DNA of 42,890 nucleotides from JAJTGZ01 sp964403525 (GCA_964403525.1 CAYOGE010000029.1:1-42890), one strand, 5' to 3'; positions 7,027 through 15,278 are shown, numbered from the stretch's first letter. The notes: generated from the letters alone by a model not told the origin. Made by a program: numbers and translations.

Positions 7027-8037
7027 ATGCTCCCGGGCATGGAGAACACCATGCAGACTTCACGGCGTGCGTTTGTGGCGGGTGGTGTAGCGGCGGTCGG
7101 GGCCGCCGCGCTGGGTGGGTGCGCGACGGGCCGGGCCGGGTCGGGCAATGCCTCCCTCGCGGCTGAAACGCCGTTTAGTCCTGCCGACTCCGCCAAGCCG
7201 CGTGCGAACCCGATCGGCGTGTCGACCTACGCATTCTGGCGCTACAAGGACGACTGCCGAATCCCAGTTCAAGACTGCATCCGCTACGCCGCCGCGATGG
7301 GCTTTGACGGCGTCGAGATCCTGATGGAGCAGATGGACTCACAGGAGAACAGGTACATGCAGGTGCTCAAGCGGACGGCTCACAACGAGGGCGTCTGCCT
7401 GATGGGGTACTCGATCCAGCAGGGCTTCGTGAAGAAGGACCCCGCCGAACGGCAAAGAAACGTTGACCACACCATCAAGTGCATCGAGCAGGCCGGCGCG
7501 ATGGGCATCCCGACCATGCGCGTAAACACCGGCCGCTGGGGCACCACCAAGAGCTTCGATGAGCTCATGGCGAACCGTGGAATCGAGGCGCCGATCCCGG
7601 GGGTGACCGAGGACGAGGCGTTCGGTTGGGTTATCTCATCACTTGAAAAGTGCATCCCCGCGGCGGAGAAGCACGGTGTCTGCATGGGGCTGGAGAACCA
7701 CTGGGGCCTCGGGCTGACGCCGCAGGGCGTGCTCCGCATCGTTGACGCGGTGGACTCGCCGTGGCTGCGATGCACCAGCGACACCGGGTGCTTCCTCGAG
7801 GACCCGTACGACCGGCTCGAGCTGATGGCCGACAAGACCTGCCTGATCCAGGCAAAGACCTACTACGGCGGAGGCGTTTGGTACACCCTCGACCTTGACT
7901 ACAAACGGATCGCCGACATCTTTCATCGGCACAACTACCGCGGCTGGGTCTCGCTGGAATACGAGGGGAACGAGGACTGGAAAACAGCGATCCCCAAGAG
8001 CCTCGCGCTGCTGCGCGCCACCCTTGGATCGGCCTGA
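7027..8037 (+). CDS. sugar phosphate isomerase/epimerase-like TIM barrel with TAT signal and lipobox
   Basis: 336 aa. The N-terminus has a twin-arginine signal 'SRRAFVAGG' followed by a hydrophobic stretch and 'ALGGC', so it is probably a TAT-exported lipoprotein or exported enzyme. From residue about 60 it follows the xylose-isomerase-like TIM-barrel family (AP_endonuc_2): 'AAAMGFDGVEIL', 'GIPTMRVNTGRWG', 'GVCMGLENHWGLGLTPQG', 'DTGCF', 'GWVSLEYEGNEDW'. The conserved Glu, Asp, His and Glu metal ligands of the family are plausible at these sites. Such exported proteins are abundant in planctomycetes; substrates are mostly unknown. The start at 7027 is supported by GGGAGAG about 10 bases upstream, with further in-frame ATGs at 7039 and 7051. 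Confidence 0.88.
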   Translation: MLPGMENTMQTSRRAFVAGGVAAVGAAALGGCATGRAGSGNASLAAETPFSPADSAKPRANPIGVSTYAFWRYKDDCRIPVQDCIRYAAAMGFDGVEILMEQMDSQENRYMQVLKRTAHNEGVCLMGYSIQQGFVKKDPAERQRNVDHTIKCIEQAGAMGIPTMRVNTGRWGTTKSFDELMANRGIEAPIPGVTEDEAFGWVISSLEKCIPAAEKHGVCMGLENHWGLGLTPQGVLRIVDAVDSPWLRCTSDTGCFLEDPYDRLELMADKTCLIQAKTYYGGGVWYTLDLDYKRIADIFHRHNYRGWVSLEYEGNEDWKTAIPKSLALLRATLGSA

Positions 8038-8064
8038 GCGACGCAGCAGCAGGACCGCCGCGCC

Positions 8065-8325
8065 TTAGAACGGGTTGTGCGGCGGGACTTCGTCCTCTGG
8101 CGTGCGTGCGGGCTCGCCGCTTGCAGCGCTGCGCTCCGTGTCTTTCAGTCGGTTGTTGAGCTGCTCGACGAGCCTGTGCATCGCCGCGATCTGTTTCGAC
8201 AGTTCGTCCACATGATCTGAGAGCGTCTCGTGCCGGCGGTCAGCGAACATCAGCAGTTCCTCCAGCCGCTCGATGCGTTGGACGTGCGGGTGCCGCGAGG
8301 GGTCGGGTTGGCCGTGTGTTGACAT
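8065..8325 (-). CDS. SlyX-like small coiled-coil protein
   Basis: 86 aa from the ATG at 8323-8325. Nearly the whole chain is a heptad-rich coiled coil ('RIERLEELLMFADRRHETL', 'LSKQIAAMHRLVEQLNNRL'), and it ends 'VPPHNPF', close to the SlyX C-terminal 'PPHY' signature. SlyX is a small conserved protein of unknown function. The N-terminal His/Pro-rich dozen residues are not conserved in the family. Divergent from the PagL-like gene (35 bases between starts). The symbol is withheld because similarity rests on the coiled coil and tail. Confidence 0.7.
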   Translation of the reverse strand: MSTHGQPDPSRHPHVQRIERLEELLMFADRRHETLSDHVDELSKQIAAMHRLVEQLNNRLKDTERSAASGEPARTPEDEVPPHNPF

Positions 8326-8360
8326 GATTCTGTCCGCCGTTGAGGGTACGCTCATCCACC

Positions 8361-9065
8361 ATGAAAAAGGCCTTCTTCGCCGCGGTCGTTCTCGCCACCG
8401 GTGGTGCCGCTTCGGCGATGGAGAGCGGCCTTGAACCGCTGAGCGTGGCGGCGGCTTCGGGCATGACTCTCGATGTGTCTGCAAGCCTCCTGGCGATGGT
8501 GCGCGAGCCGGAAACGCCGACCCTGCCGGCACAGGCCGCGTCTTCGAACGCTCCGTTTGGTTCGTTCAAGAAGGGGCAGCCGTACGTTTGGTACCTCACC
8601 GTCGGTGGCGGCGTCGCCGCAGACAGTGATCCCGGCACGCACTACGACGCATTTGTCGCTGCGTCAACGTTTATCGGTGAGGGGCTGGAGTTGCAACTGG
8701 AAGGGAGCGGCTGGTACTTCAACCAGGAGCCTGACAGCACGTTCGGCGGCGGCTTCTCGATCAACCTGCGCTGGCACTTCTGGCACGGTGCCTACGGCGG
8801 CGGCGAGGGGCACGACTGGACGACCTACGCCGACGCAGGAATCGGCATGATCTTCAGCGGTGACGATGTGCCCGACGGCGGGACCAGCGCCAACCTGGCG
8901 CCGAGGGCCGGTGTGGGGTTCACAGCGCGCCTGGGCGATACGCAGACGCGGTTGGTCGGGGGCGTGCGCTGGCACCACATGAGCAACGCGCGAGCGGATG
9001 GAGATACGAATAACCCCGATGTGAACGCCCCCATGTTCTACATCGGACTGCAGTGGCCCCTCTAA
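8361..9065 (+). CDS. PagL-like lipid A 3-O-deacylase (acyloxyacyl hydrolase family)
   Basis: 234 aa. Signal peptide at residues 1-19 (MKKAFF...ASA). From about 72 the chain alternates like an eight-stranded outer-membrane barrel and ends in the aromatic strand 'FYIGLQWPL'. The PagL catalytic signature is seen near the end: His206-Met-Ser208-Asn209-Ala, followed by an 'NNPD' turn. PagL removes the 3-O acyl chain of lipid A at the outer membrane. The ATG at 8361 is chosen over an in-frame TTG at 8340 because it begins a proper signal peptide. The catalytic Glu/Asp partner cannot be fixed by eye. Residues 25-70 are an extra linker. Confidence 0.8.
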   Translation: MKKAFFAAVVLATGGAASAMESGLEPLSVAAASGMTLDVSASLLAMVREPETPTLPAQAASSNAPFGSFKKGQPYVWYLTVGGGVAADSDPGTHYDAFVAASTFIGEGLELQLEGSGWYFNQEPDSTFGGGFSINLRWHFWHGAYGGGEGHDWTTYADAGIGMIFSGDDVPDGGTSANLAPRAGVGFTARLGDTQTRLVGGVRWHHMSNARADGDTNNPDVNAPMFYIGLQWPL

Positions 9066-9179
9066 ACGGGAACTTTCCCCCCGTCCGCGTTTCGACGCCA
9101 AGGGAGCACGCCCATTCCTTGGACCTGGAGGGGGTTGCGGGCCGATCTACCGGAGCCCTTCCGCTCGATCGGGCACACT

Positions 9180-10178
9180 ATGGCACGCAATAACGTCAAC
9201 CTGTTCAAGACAAAGGCCTTCTGGGCCACGGCCGCCACGGCGGCTCTCGTGGCTGCGGTGGGGCTCGGCACCGTCGCTGGCTACCAGCATCTTGCCGACA
9301 CGGCCGGCACACACCGCGGCTCGCAAGGCCCCCTTACGGTGCGATTCAATTGGCCAGTCCACGCGACAACGCCGGTTGCTCCCGACGGTTCCCGCAGGTC
9401 GTGGCTGCCGCTGAAGGTCCAGCAGGACCTTGCCGACCTGGCCCTGAGCCAACTGACCGGCTCCACGACCGACGGAGATGCGCTTGCCCGAACGGCGCAA
9501 GCGATGGAGCAGTCGGGCTGGTTTGAGTCGATCGAGAGCGTTCGCCGGGCCGACGGCAACGCGGTCGAGATCATCGGGCACTGGCGAACGCCGGTGGCGG
9601 TCGTGCGCGTTGCAGGTCCGCTGGGGCAGGTCGACCGGCTGATCAGCGCTAAAGCGCAGCTGCTGCCGATCGACTACCCGGCCGGGACAACCGCGATGCG
9701 TTACATCCTCGGCGCAGCTCGACCGGCACCCGAGCAGTTCGGTGAAGAGTGGGAGGGGTCGGACGTTCAGGCCGGCCTCAAGTTGCTCGCGTACCTCTAT
9801 CCCTCCACCGTGTACGGTCAGGTCGCGGGCATCGACGTCTCTCAGTACGCGGCCGCTCGGAAGCTGGTTATCGTGACAGACACCGGGGCAAAGGTGGTCT
9901 GGGGCGCAGCTCCGCAGGACTGGGCGCCGAGCGAGCCGAGCCCTGATCAGAAGCTCAAGTGGTTGGTTCACCTCAAGAGCGGACCGGAATTCGGCCGTCG
10001 GATCGACGCGGGCCGCCCGCTTGTGGATATCACCAGCCCCCGCGGCATCATGATTGATCAGTCGAGCGAGGCCTTTGGGGCCGCGATTGGATCAGCGGAC
10101 GAGCAGGCTGCAGCCGAGTCCGAGGCGGTCAAGCCGACCCGAACGTCCGCCGATCGTCGGCGCGCCGAGCGGCGTTAG
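9180..10178 (+). CDS. FtsQ/DivIB-like bitopic membrane protein (tentative)
   Basis: 332 aa from the ATG at 9180. One transmembrane helix at about residues 13-34 with a short basic N-terminus, then a periplasmic part. Residues about 75-150 ('QAMEQSGWFESIESVRRADGN', 'GHWRTPVAVVRV', 'AKAQLLPIDY') read like the POTRA strand order and 'R.PvA...liD..G.l' of FtsQ. Residues 155-275 ('SDVQAGLKLLAYL', 'GIDVSQYAA', 'LVIVTDTGAKVVWG', 'KLKWLVHL', 'RPLVDI') match the FtsQ beta domain layout. The C-terminus is charged and low complexity. FtsQ belongs to the division complex, but this gene stands alone near greA. Pattern-level evidence only; it could be another POTRA-type scaffold. Confidence 0.55.
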   Translation: MARNNVNLFKTKAFWATAATAALVAAVGLGTVAGYQHLADTAGTHRGSQGPLTVRFNWPVHATTPVAPDGSRRSWLPLKVQQDLADLALSQLTGSTTDGDALARTAQAMEQSGWFESIESVRRADGNAVEIIGHWRTPVAVVRVAGPLGQVDRLISAKAQLLPIDYPAGTTAMRYILGAARPAPEQFGEEWEGSDVQAGLKLLAYLYPSTVYGQVAGIDVSQYAAARKLVIVTDTGAKVVWGAAPQDWAPSEPSPDQKLKWLVHLKSGPEFGRRIDAGRPLVDITSPRGIMIDQSSEAFGAAIGSADEQAAAESEAVKPTRTSADRRRAERR

Positions 10179-10298
10179 GCCGCCAAGAATGTGTGCCGGG
10201 GTGTCGGGGTCGTGAAACGCGGGCTTGAGTGGGGCTGCGGATCGGTGCAACCGTGTTCTTGGCGTGACGGGCGTGAACCCGAGCATTGGAGCTATGCG

Positions 10299-10763
10299 AT
10301 GGAAATGGTCACCAAGGCCGAGAAAGAACAGATCGAGAAGCGCCTGAACGAACTGCTTGGCAACCGCCAGGCCGTCAGCCAGCGGATCGCCGAAGCCCGC
10401 GCAATGGGGGACCTTAAGGAAAACGGCGACTACCACGCCGCCCGCGAGCAACAGGGCATCGAAGAGGCCGAGATTCGGCGGCTGCAGGAGCGGCTTGCAA
10501 CGGTTTCAGTGGTCGATGCATCCGCGAAGGAGACCGGCATCGTCTTCCTCGGAGCCACCGTCAAGCTCCGCGAGGAGGGTTCCGACGAGGAGGAACTCTT
10601 CCGCCTGGTCGGGGAAGCAACCTCCACCAACAGCGGGGACATCTTTGATGTAACCGCGAACAGCCCGATGGGGGAGGCGCTGATGAAGGCACGCGTCGGA
10701 GAGACCATCGCGGTGCGGACTCCCAGAGGGACGAAGCACTTCGAGATACTTGAGATTGTGTAA
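10299..10763 (+). CDS. greA: transcription elongation factor GreA
   Basis: 154 aa. Rescues backtracked RNA polymerase by stimulating transcript cleavage. The N-terminal coiled coil (residues 1-75) carries the tip motif 'MGDLKENGDYHAARE' with its acidic residues, and the C-terminal FKBP-like domain contains 'GATVKLREE' and 'NSPMGEALMKARVGETIAVRTPRG'. Family length is normal. The ATG at 10299 has GGAG at 10288-10291; an out-of-frame ATG at 10294 is ignored. Single gene, followed by the tRNA-Glu unit with its own promoter. Confidence 0.97.
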   Translation: MEMVTKAEKEQIEKRLNELLGNRQAVSQRIAEARAMGDLKENGDYHAAREQQGIEEAEIRRLQERLATVSVVDASAKETGIVFLGATVKLREEGSDEEELFRLVGEATSTNSGDIFDVTANSPMGEALMKARVGETIAVRTPRGTKHFEILEIV

Positions 10764-10797
10764 GAGGGGGGTTTGGCGTGCCTCCGGGCCGGGCGGA

Positions 10798-10825
10798 TTG
10801 ACCGAACGACTGGCGAGGCTAAACT
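10798..10825 (+). promoter_or_regulatory. sigma70-type promoter of tRNA-Glu
   Basis: TTGACC (10798-10803), 16 bp, TAAACT (10820-10825). The start point would be near 10832, about 24 bases before the tRNA 5' end. Good hexamers, position and a downstream terminator make a monocistronic tRNA unit. Confidence 0.65.
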
Positions 10826-10855
10826 CGCTCCCCCCGTTTCGTGCATTGTCGACTT

Positions 10856-10930
10856 GGCCCCTTCGTCTAGCCTGGTCTAGGACACCAGGTTCTCATCCTG
10901 GGAACAGGGGTTCGAATCCCCTAGGGGTCA
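10856..10930 (+). tRNA. tRNA-Glu (anticodon CTC)
   Basis: 75 bases without encoded CCA. Acceptor 10856-10862 pairs with 10923-10929 (one G-U pair), discriminator A10930. D arm 10865-10883, anticodon stem CCAGG/CCTGG (10885-10889 with 10897-10901) around a 7-base loop with CTC at 10892-10894. T arm AGGGG/CCCCT around TTCGAAT (10906-10922). CTC reads GAG, the common Glu codon in this GC-rich genome. A promoter precedes it and an intrinsic terminator follows. Confidence 0.96.
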
Positions 10931-10938
10931 CTTTGATC

Positions 10939-10976
10939 GCGAGCCCGCCTGTGTCCGGCGGGCTCGCTCATTTTTT
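10939..10976 (+). terminator. intrinsic terminator after tRNA-Glu
   Basis: 11-bp perfect GC-rich stem (10939-10949 with 10957-10967), 7-base loop, then TCA and six Ts (10971-10976), only 8 bases after the tRNA 3' end. Confidence 0.88.
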
Positions 10977-11088
10977 GGGGGGGACTTGAGAAGCTGCGCC
11001 GCCTGTGCGACCGAACGGGGCCGCTTTGGGTCGATTTGAAGTGAAGGCGTCCCCTCTTTGCGTCGATGTTCGGGGCTCTGGAGGCACA

Positions 11089-11442
11089 ATGTCCCAATCC
11101 CCAACGCCGAATCCGCAGCCGGTGTCCGGCCCGATCCGCTCGGAGTTTTCTAACGACCCCGACATGCGCGAGATCGTAGAGATGTACGTGCAGGAGATGC
11201 CCGCACGCGTGAGCAAGCTCCAGGAACTGTGGGCCGCACAGCAGATGGACGATCTGAAGCGGCTGGCGCACCAGCTAAAGGGTGCCAGCGGCGGGTACGG
11301 TTTTGCGCCAGTCGGCTCGGCCGCGGGGAAGGTCGAGCGATCGCTCATGGCGCTGGCAGAGGGTTCCGCCAGCGCATCGCTGGACCAGCTGCGCAACCAG
11401 TTCGAAGACCTGTTGAGTATGTGCCGCCGGGTGACGATGTAA
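11089..11442 (+). CDS. stand-alone Hpt (histidine phosphotransfer) protein
   Basis: 117 aa. The phospho-acceptor motif is LA-H61-QLKG-ASGGYGF on the expected helix of a four-helix Hpt bundle. The N-terminal 24 residues are Pro/Ser-rich linker, then 'MREIVEMYVQEMPARVSKL' is the usual first helix. It would pass phosphate between a hybrid kinase and a receiver; no kinase is nearby. Perfect GGAGG at 11080-11084 fixes the ATG at 11089. The next gene on the same strand (48 bases on) is a receiver-GGDEF protein whose acceptor Asp is Glu, so that one may not be the phosphate target. Confidence 0.88.
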   Translation: MSQSPTPNPQPVSGPIRSEFSNDPDMREIVEMYVQEMPARVSKLQELWAAQQMDDLKRLAHQLKGASGGYGFAPVGSAAGKVERSLMALAEGSASASLDQLRNQFEDLLSMCRRVTM

Positions 11443-11490
11443 GGATCGGCTTCTCCGACTGTTGGTCCGAATACGAAGGGTGTGTACGCA

Positions 11491-12429
11491 GTGGCAGAGA
11501 GCGACAACAAACCGATGGTGGTGCTCATCGACGACAGCGTCGATGTTCATCGTCTGCTCAAGGCGAGGCTGCGCTCAGAGCCGATCGAGATTTCTGCGTT
11601 CGCCAGCGGCAAAGAGGGGATCGAGTTCTGCGTGAAGAACCGTCCCGCCCTTGTGCTGCTGGAGCTGGACATGCCGGAGATGGACGGATTCGCCGTGCTC
11701 CGCGCCCTGCGGTCGGACCCCGCGACCGTCAACACGACCGTTGTGGTGCTGAGCGGCCTGAGCGACTCGCAGGACAAGGTCGCCGCCTTCGACCTCGGCG
11801 CGACCGACTACGTGACCAAACCGTTTGACTTTTCCGAGCTGCGGGCGCGCGTCCGCAGCGCGCTGCGAACCCAGCGCCTGATGCAGCTCCTCGCCGAGCG
11901 GGCCGAGGTTGACGGCCTGACGGGCCTGGCAAACCGCGCCGCGTTCAACCGGCGCTGGGCGCAGGAAACCAGCGAGAGCCAGCGCTACGGGCGACCGCTC
12001 TCGCTCGCGGTGATGGACATCGACTTCTTCAAGAAGATCAACGACACCTACGGGCATCCCGCCGGCGACGAGGTGATCCAGGGATTCGCCAAGGTTGTCG
12101 TCGCTTTCACCCGAGACTGTGATATCGCCTGCCGGTACGGGGGCGAAGAGTTCTGCATCATCATGCCCGAGACCGCGCCGGAGGCCTCGCGGATTGTCGG
12201 CGAGCGCATCCGTGAAGCGATGGAGGGCACGACCTGGGCCCGCCATCCTGAGCACAAGGTCACGGTTTCGGTCGGCATCGCCGGCATCAACGCCGGGACC
12301 GCCGGTCTGACGCACGAGGTCTGGCTTGAGCGCGCCGACAAGGCGCTCTACACCGCCAAGCACGGTGGACGGAACCGGGTGGTTGTCGATGTGATCGAGT
12401 CGACGGCTCCGCTGAAGATGGCTGGCTGA
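11491..12429 (+). CDS. receiver-GGDEF diguanylate cyclase with Glu at the phospho-acceptor site
   Basis: 312 aa. Receiver domain at residues about 10-125: acidic pocket 'LIDDS', switch Ser in 'VVLSGLSD', Lys in 'VTKPFD'. The normal acceptor Asp of the D-x-x-MP motif is Glu58 (codon 11662-11664, 'LELDMPEMDG'). GGDEF domain at about 148-300: 'DGLTGLANRAAFNRRW', 'MDIDFFKKINDTYGH', active site GGEEF, and an inhibitory I-site RDCD exactly five residues before it. It therefore should make cyclic-di-GMP and be product-inhibited. GTG at 11491 is chosen because GAAGGG (11475-11480) is 10 bases upstream; a GTG at 11482 is too close to it. Preceded by the Hpt gene. Confidence 0.9.
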   Translation: MAESDNKPMVVLIDDSVDVHRLLKARLRSEPIEISAFASGKEGIEFCVKNRPALVLLELDMPEMDGFAVLRALRSDPATVNTTVVVLSGLSDSQDKVAAFDLGATDYVTKPFDFSELRARVRSALRTQRLMQLLAERAEVDGLTGLANRAAFNRRWAQETSESQRYGRPLSLAVMDIDFFKKINDTYGHPAGDEVIQGFAKVVVAFTRDCDIACRYGGEEFCIIMPETAPEASRIVGERIREAMEGTTWARHPEHKVTVSVGIAGINAGTAGLTHEVWLERADKALYTAKHGGRNRVVVDVIESTAPLKMAG

Positions 12430-12472
12430 GTCCGCGCCCGAGTCGGGAGGAAACTTCTCATGTGTCTTGATG

Positions 12473-12497
12473 CCCCGGGGCTTGCCCGGGGTTGTTG
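12473..12497 (+). terminator. possible terminator after the diguanylate cyclase gene
   Basis: 7-bp GC stem (12473-12479 with 12485-12491), 5-base loop and TTGTTG. Lies 44 bases past the stop at 12429. The T-run is weak. Confidence 0.4.
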
Positions 12498-12572
12498 CCG
12501 TTCCGGCCGGGGGGGGTAATCTCCAGCGGTGGTCGCTACACTCCGGTCCTCAGTTCAAACGGAGATGACCAT

Positions 12573-14168
12573 ATGGGATTTTGGACGCTGGCGGGTTCGG
12601 GCAGGGCGGTGCTGATCGGAGTATTGAGCGTGGCGGCCGTTGTGAGCCCTGCGTGGGCCGACGAGCCGCTGGACAAGGCGAACGCTCTGTACTCGGCGAT
12701 TCAGAGTGACAGGCGCAGCGACCTGGTGCTCCTGCCCGTGCTGCACGCCATGGATGCCCCGCCGAAAGAACCGGGTGACTACCTCAGCGCGGTCCTGATG
12801 ACGCCGCAGAATGTGAACTGGGAAGCCGCCGCGAACTGGGCCAAGGGCGAGAAACAGCAGGACGTCATCAAGGCGCTGACCACGGTCACGAAGGAGGACG
12901 ACTGGCGTAACCGGTGGGCGTTCGGGCAACCGTACGGAGCGGGCGCGGTCGACCCCAAGTTCGTCGACATGGGGCTGTACACCGAGCTGGGCGAGGACAA
13001 CACCCTCGCCGCTGCGCAGTTCCTCTACCTGCCCGCGATCCGGCGGATGGAGATCCTCTGCCACGTCGAGGCGACGCGCCTCCTGGCCGAAGGGAAGGGG
13101 AACGAGGCCCTGGACCTGATGCGCAAGTGGGCATGGTTCAGCTACCAGATCGCTGCCCGGGAGATGCTGAAGGAGAAGCTCGCTGGCATGGAGATGCTCT
13201 CGCTCGCGTTCACGCGGATGCGCGACCTGGCGTACACCGACATGATCTCCGACAGGCCGTCGATGACCGCCGAGGGCGTGCGGGACGTCATCGCCAAGCT
13301 CGGCAACCGCAACCCGATCAACATCGAACGGCTCTCGCTGCCCGCCGCGGAGAAGCTCGCGGCCCAGCAGCTCGTCGCCCGGACGTTCACGCCGGACGGT
13401 GGACCGAAGCCCGGCTCCTTTGCTCGGGTGTTTGCGCAGGTGGCGGCCGGCAGCCGCCCGCTCCGCCGGTTCAGCGAAACGGCCAAGTGGGACACGCTCC
13501 AGAAGCTCCACGGAAACTACGCCGACACCTCCAAGCGCATCCGCGACGTGTACGGCGACTGGGACCGGCGCTGGGACCTGAGCCAGTGGGACTCGATCCA
13601 GGAACTTCCGACTGACTATGCGCGCCTCGACAAGGTGCAGTACGCCGCGCTCGACCTGGTGATGGGAGACGTTGGACGGGTGTTCCCCCAGCGCCGCGAG
13701 CTGCGTGCGGAGTGGATCGGCACGCGTGCAGCGCTTGGCTGCTACGGGTACCGGCTCAGGCAGGGGTCGCTCCCGGTCAAGCTCGAGTCGATCGTTCCGC
13801 AGTACGTCGGCAAGATCAGCCTGATGGACGATCCTTTCGACAAGGACGCGAAGGAGGACCGTGGCCGGCGCGTCGCGTACCTGCGGGCCGCGATCGACAA
13901 CATGGAGGTCGGCGGCGCGCCCAAGCCGATCTTGATCCGGGTGTTCCCGAAGGTCGCCGGCGTTGAGTACCCGAACTTTGAGGCGAAGGTGCAGGCCGGC
14001 CAATTCGTGGTCTACTCGGCCGGGCCCGACGGCAATCAGAACGGGGTGTCCAGGGCCACGCAGATGGTCAAGGACGAGCACGGCGACTACCTCATCTGGC
14101 CGCCGGTGCTGTCGCTCGCACGTCAGTTCAGGATCGACAACGCTTCCAAGCCGGAAGAGCGCCCGTAA
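12573..14168 (+). CDS. secreted protein of unknown function with pseudopilin-like C-terminal tail
   Basis: 531 aa. Signal peptide at residues 1-30 (ends SPAWA-DE), so exported. The middle is largely helical and Arg/Lys/Asp-rich without a recognised domain. The last 150 residues ('ALGCYGYRLRQGSLPVKLESIVPQYV', 'DDPFDK', 'FVVYSAGPDGNQNG', 'DYLIW') resemble the end of type II pseudopilins of the GspG kind: a 'LP.sLe.LvP.y...DPf' run followed by 'YS.GpDg..nG'. The N-terminus is not a prepilin signal. This layout recurs in planctomycete hypothetical proteins; no function is known to me. ATG at 12573 with GGAG at 12561. Only a 27-codon in-frame extension upstream, without signal features. Confidence 0.8.
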   Translation: MGFWTLAGSGRAVLIGVLSVAAVVSPAWADEPLDKANALYSAIQSDRRSDLVLLPVLHAMDAPPKEPGDYLSAVLMTPQNVNWEAAANWAKGEKQQDVIKALTTVTKEDDWRNRWAFGQPYGAGAVDPKFVDMGLYTELGEDNTLAAAQFLYLPAIRRMEILCHVEATRLLAEGKGNEALDLMRKWAWFSYQIAAREMLKEKLAGMEMLSLAFTRMRDLAYTDMISDRPSMTAEGVRDVIAKLGNRNPINIERLSLPAAEKLAAQQLVARTFTPDGGPKPGSFARVFAQVAAGSRPLRRFSETAKWDTLQKLHGNYADTSKRIRDVYGDWDRRWDLSQWDSIQELPTDYARLDKVQYAALDLVMGDVGRVFPQRRELRAEWIGTRAALGCYGYRLRQGSLPVKLESIVPQYVGKISLMDDPFDKDAKEDRGRRVAYLRAAIDNMEVGGAPKPILIRVFPKVAGVEYPNFEAKVQAGQFVVYSAGPDGNQNGVSRATQMVKDEHGDYLIWPPVLSLARQFRIDNASKPEERP

Positions 14169-14285
14169 CTGACCGCGGCGCTGCGGGCGTGCTCGATCCG
14201 CTCTCCCCTCGCGGGGGAGGCGCGGGCGTTGCCGACGGCTTACGCGTGGGAAGAAATCAGCAGCCGGATTTGATTGGAGAACGGC

Positions 14286-15278
14286 ATGAGCCAGAACGGC
14301 GTCGAGAGAGTACTGATCATCGGGAGCGGGCCAGCGGGCTGGACGGCGGCGGTGTACGCCGCCCGCGCGAACCTGAACCCCGTCGCCTACATCGGCTTCG
14401 CAAAGCAGGACCCCGGGCCCGTGCTGCCGGGTGGGCAGTTGATGCTGACCACCGAGGTTGAGAACTACCCCGGATTCCCAAAGGGTGTGACCGGTCCGGA
14501 ATTGATGCAGCATTTCCAGGAGCAGGCCGAGCGATTTGGAACGCGCGTCGTGGGGGAGGAGATCGTCCGCTGCGAGTTCAGCCGCGATCCCGCGAAAGAC
14601 CCGCACCGACTGCACACGAGCGAGGGCGCGGTGGTGCGGGCGCACGCGGTGATCCTTGCTACGGGTGCGGTTGCGAACTGGATCGGGCTCCCCAACGAGA
14701 TGCGTTTGGCAAGGAGCGGTGGGGGTGTCAGCGCGTGCGCCGTGTGCGACGGCGCGCTGCCGGGGTTCCGGAACAAGCCGCTGGCGGTCGTGGGCGGCGG
14801 CGACACCGCGATGGAAGAGGCGACGTACCTGACCAAGTTCGGCTCAACGGTTTACGTCATCCATCGGCGCGACTCGCTGCGGGCAAGCAAGATCATGCAG
14901 GAGCGGTTCCTCAGCCGGCCCAACGCCCGGGTGCTCTGGAACAAGCAGGTCGTCGACGTTCTGGGAGACCAGATGATCGAGGGCGTCACGCTGGAGGACA
15001 CCGTCACCAGGGAGCGCAGCCGCCTCGACCTTGGCGGGCTCTTTGTCGCCATCGGGCACACCCCGGCGACGAAGTTCCTCGCCGGCAGCGGGGTAGAGCT
15101 TGACGACAGCGGCTACATCGCGCTGAAGCAGCGGAGCAGCTACACCAACCTCCCGGGTGTCTTCGCGGCGGGAGATGTGGCCGACAGCCACTACCGGCAG
15201 GCCGTGACGGCCGCGGGCATGGGTTGCGTAGCGGCCTTGGATGCCGAGCGGTGGCTTGCGGCTGCAGGCGTCGACTGA
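14286..15278 (+). CDS. trxB: thioredoxin-disulfide reductase
   Basis: 330 aa. FAD motif GSGPAGWTAAVYAARA at residues 13-28, 'GGQLMLTTEVENYPGFP' at 49-65, the redox pair C151-A-V-C154-D-G, NADPH motif GGGDTAMEEA, 'HRRDSLRASKIMQER', and the C-terminal FAD motif 'GVFAAGDVAD'. NADPH-dependent reduction of thioredoxin in the cytoplasm. Low-molecular-weight TrxB length and order. GGAGA at 14276-14280 supports the ATG at 14286. A weak inverted repeat at about 14207-14220 separates it from the upstream gene. No thioredoxin gene in the window. Confidence 0.96.
   Translation: MSQNGVERVLIIGSGPAGWTAAVYAARANLNPVAYIGFAKQDPGPVLPGGQLMLTTEVENYPGFPKGVTGPELMQHFQEQAERFGTRVVGEEIVRCEFSRDPAKDPHRLHTSEGAVVRAHAVILATGAVANWIGLPNEMRLARSGGGVSACAVCDGALPGFRNKPLAVVGGGDTAMEEATYLTKFGSTVYVIHRRDSLRASKIMQERFLSRPNARVLWNKQVVDVLGDQMIEGVTLEDTVTRERSRLDLGGLFVAIGHTPATKFLAGSGVELDDSGYIALKQRSSYTNLPGVFAAGDVADSHYRQAVTAAGMGCVAALDAERWLAAAGVD

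Noticed and set aside
12555..14645. 696-codon open frame antisense to the secreted unknown and trxB
   Set aside because: Spans two real genes and their intergenic gap; shadow composition, no domain.
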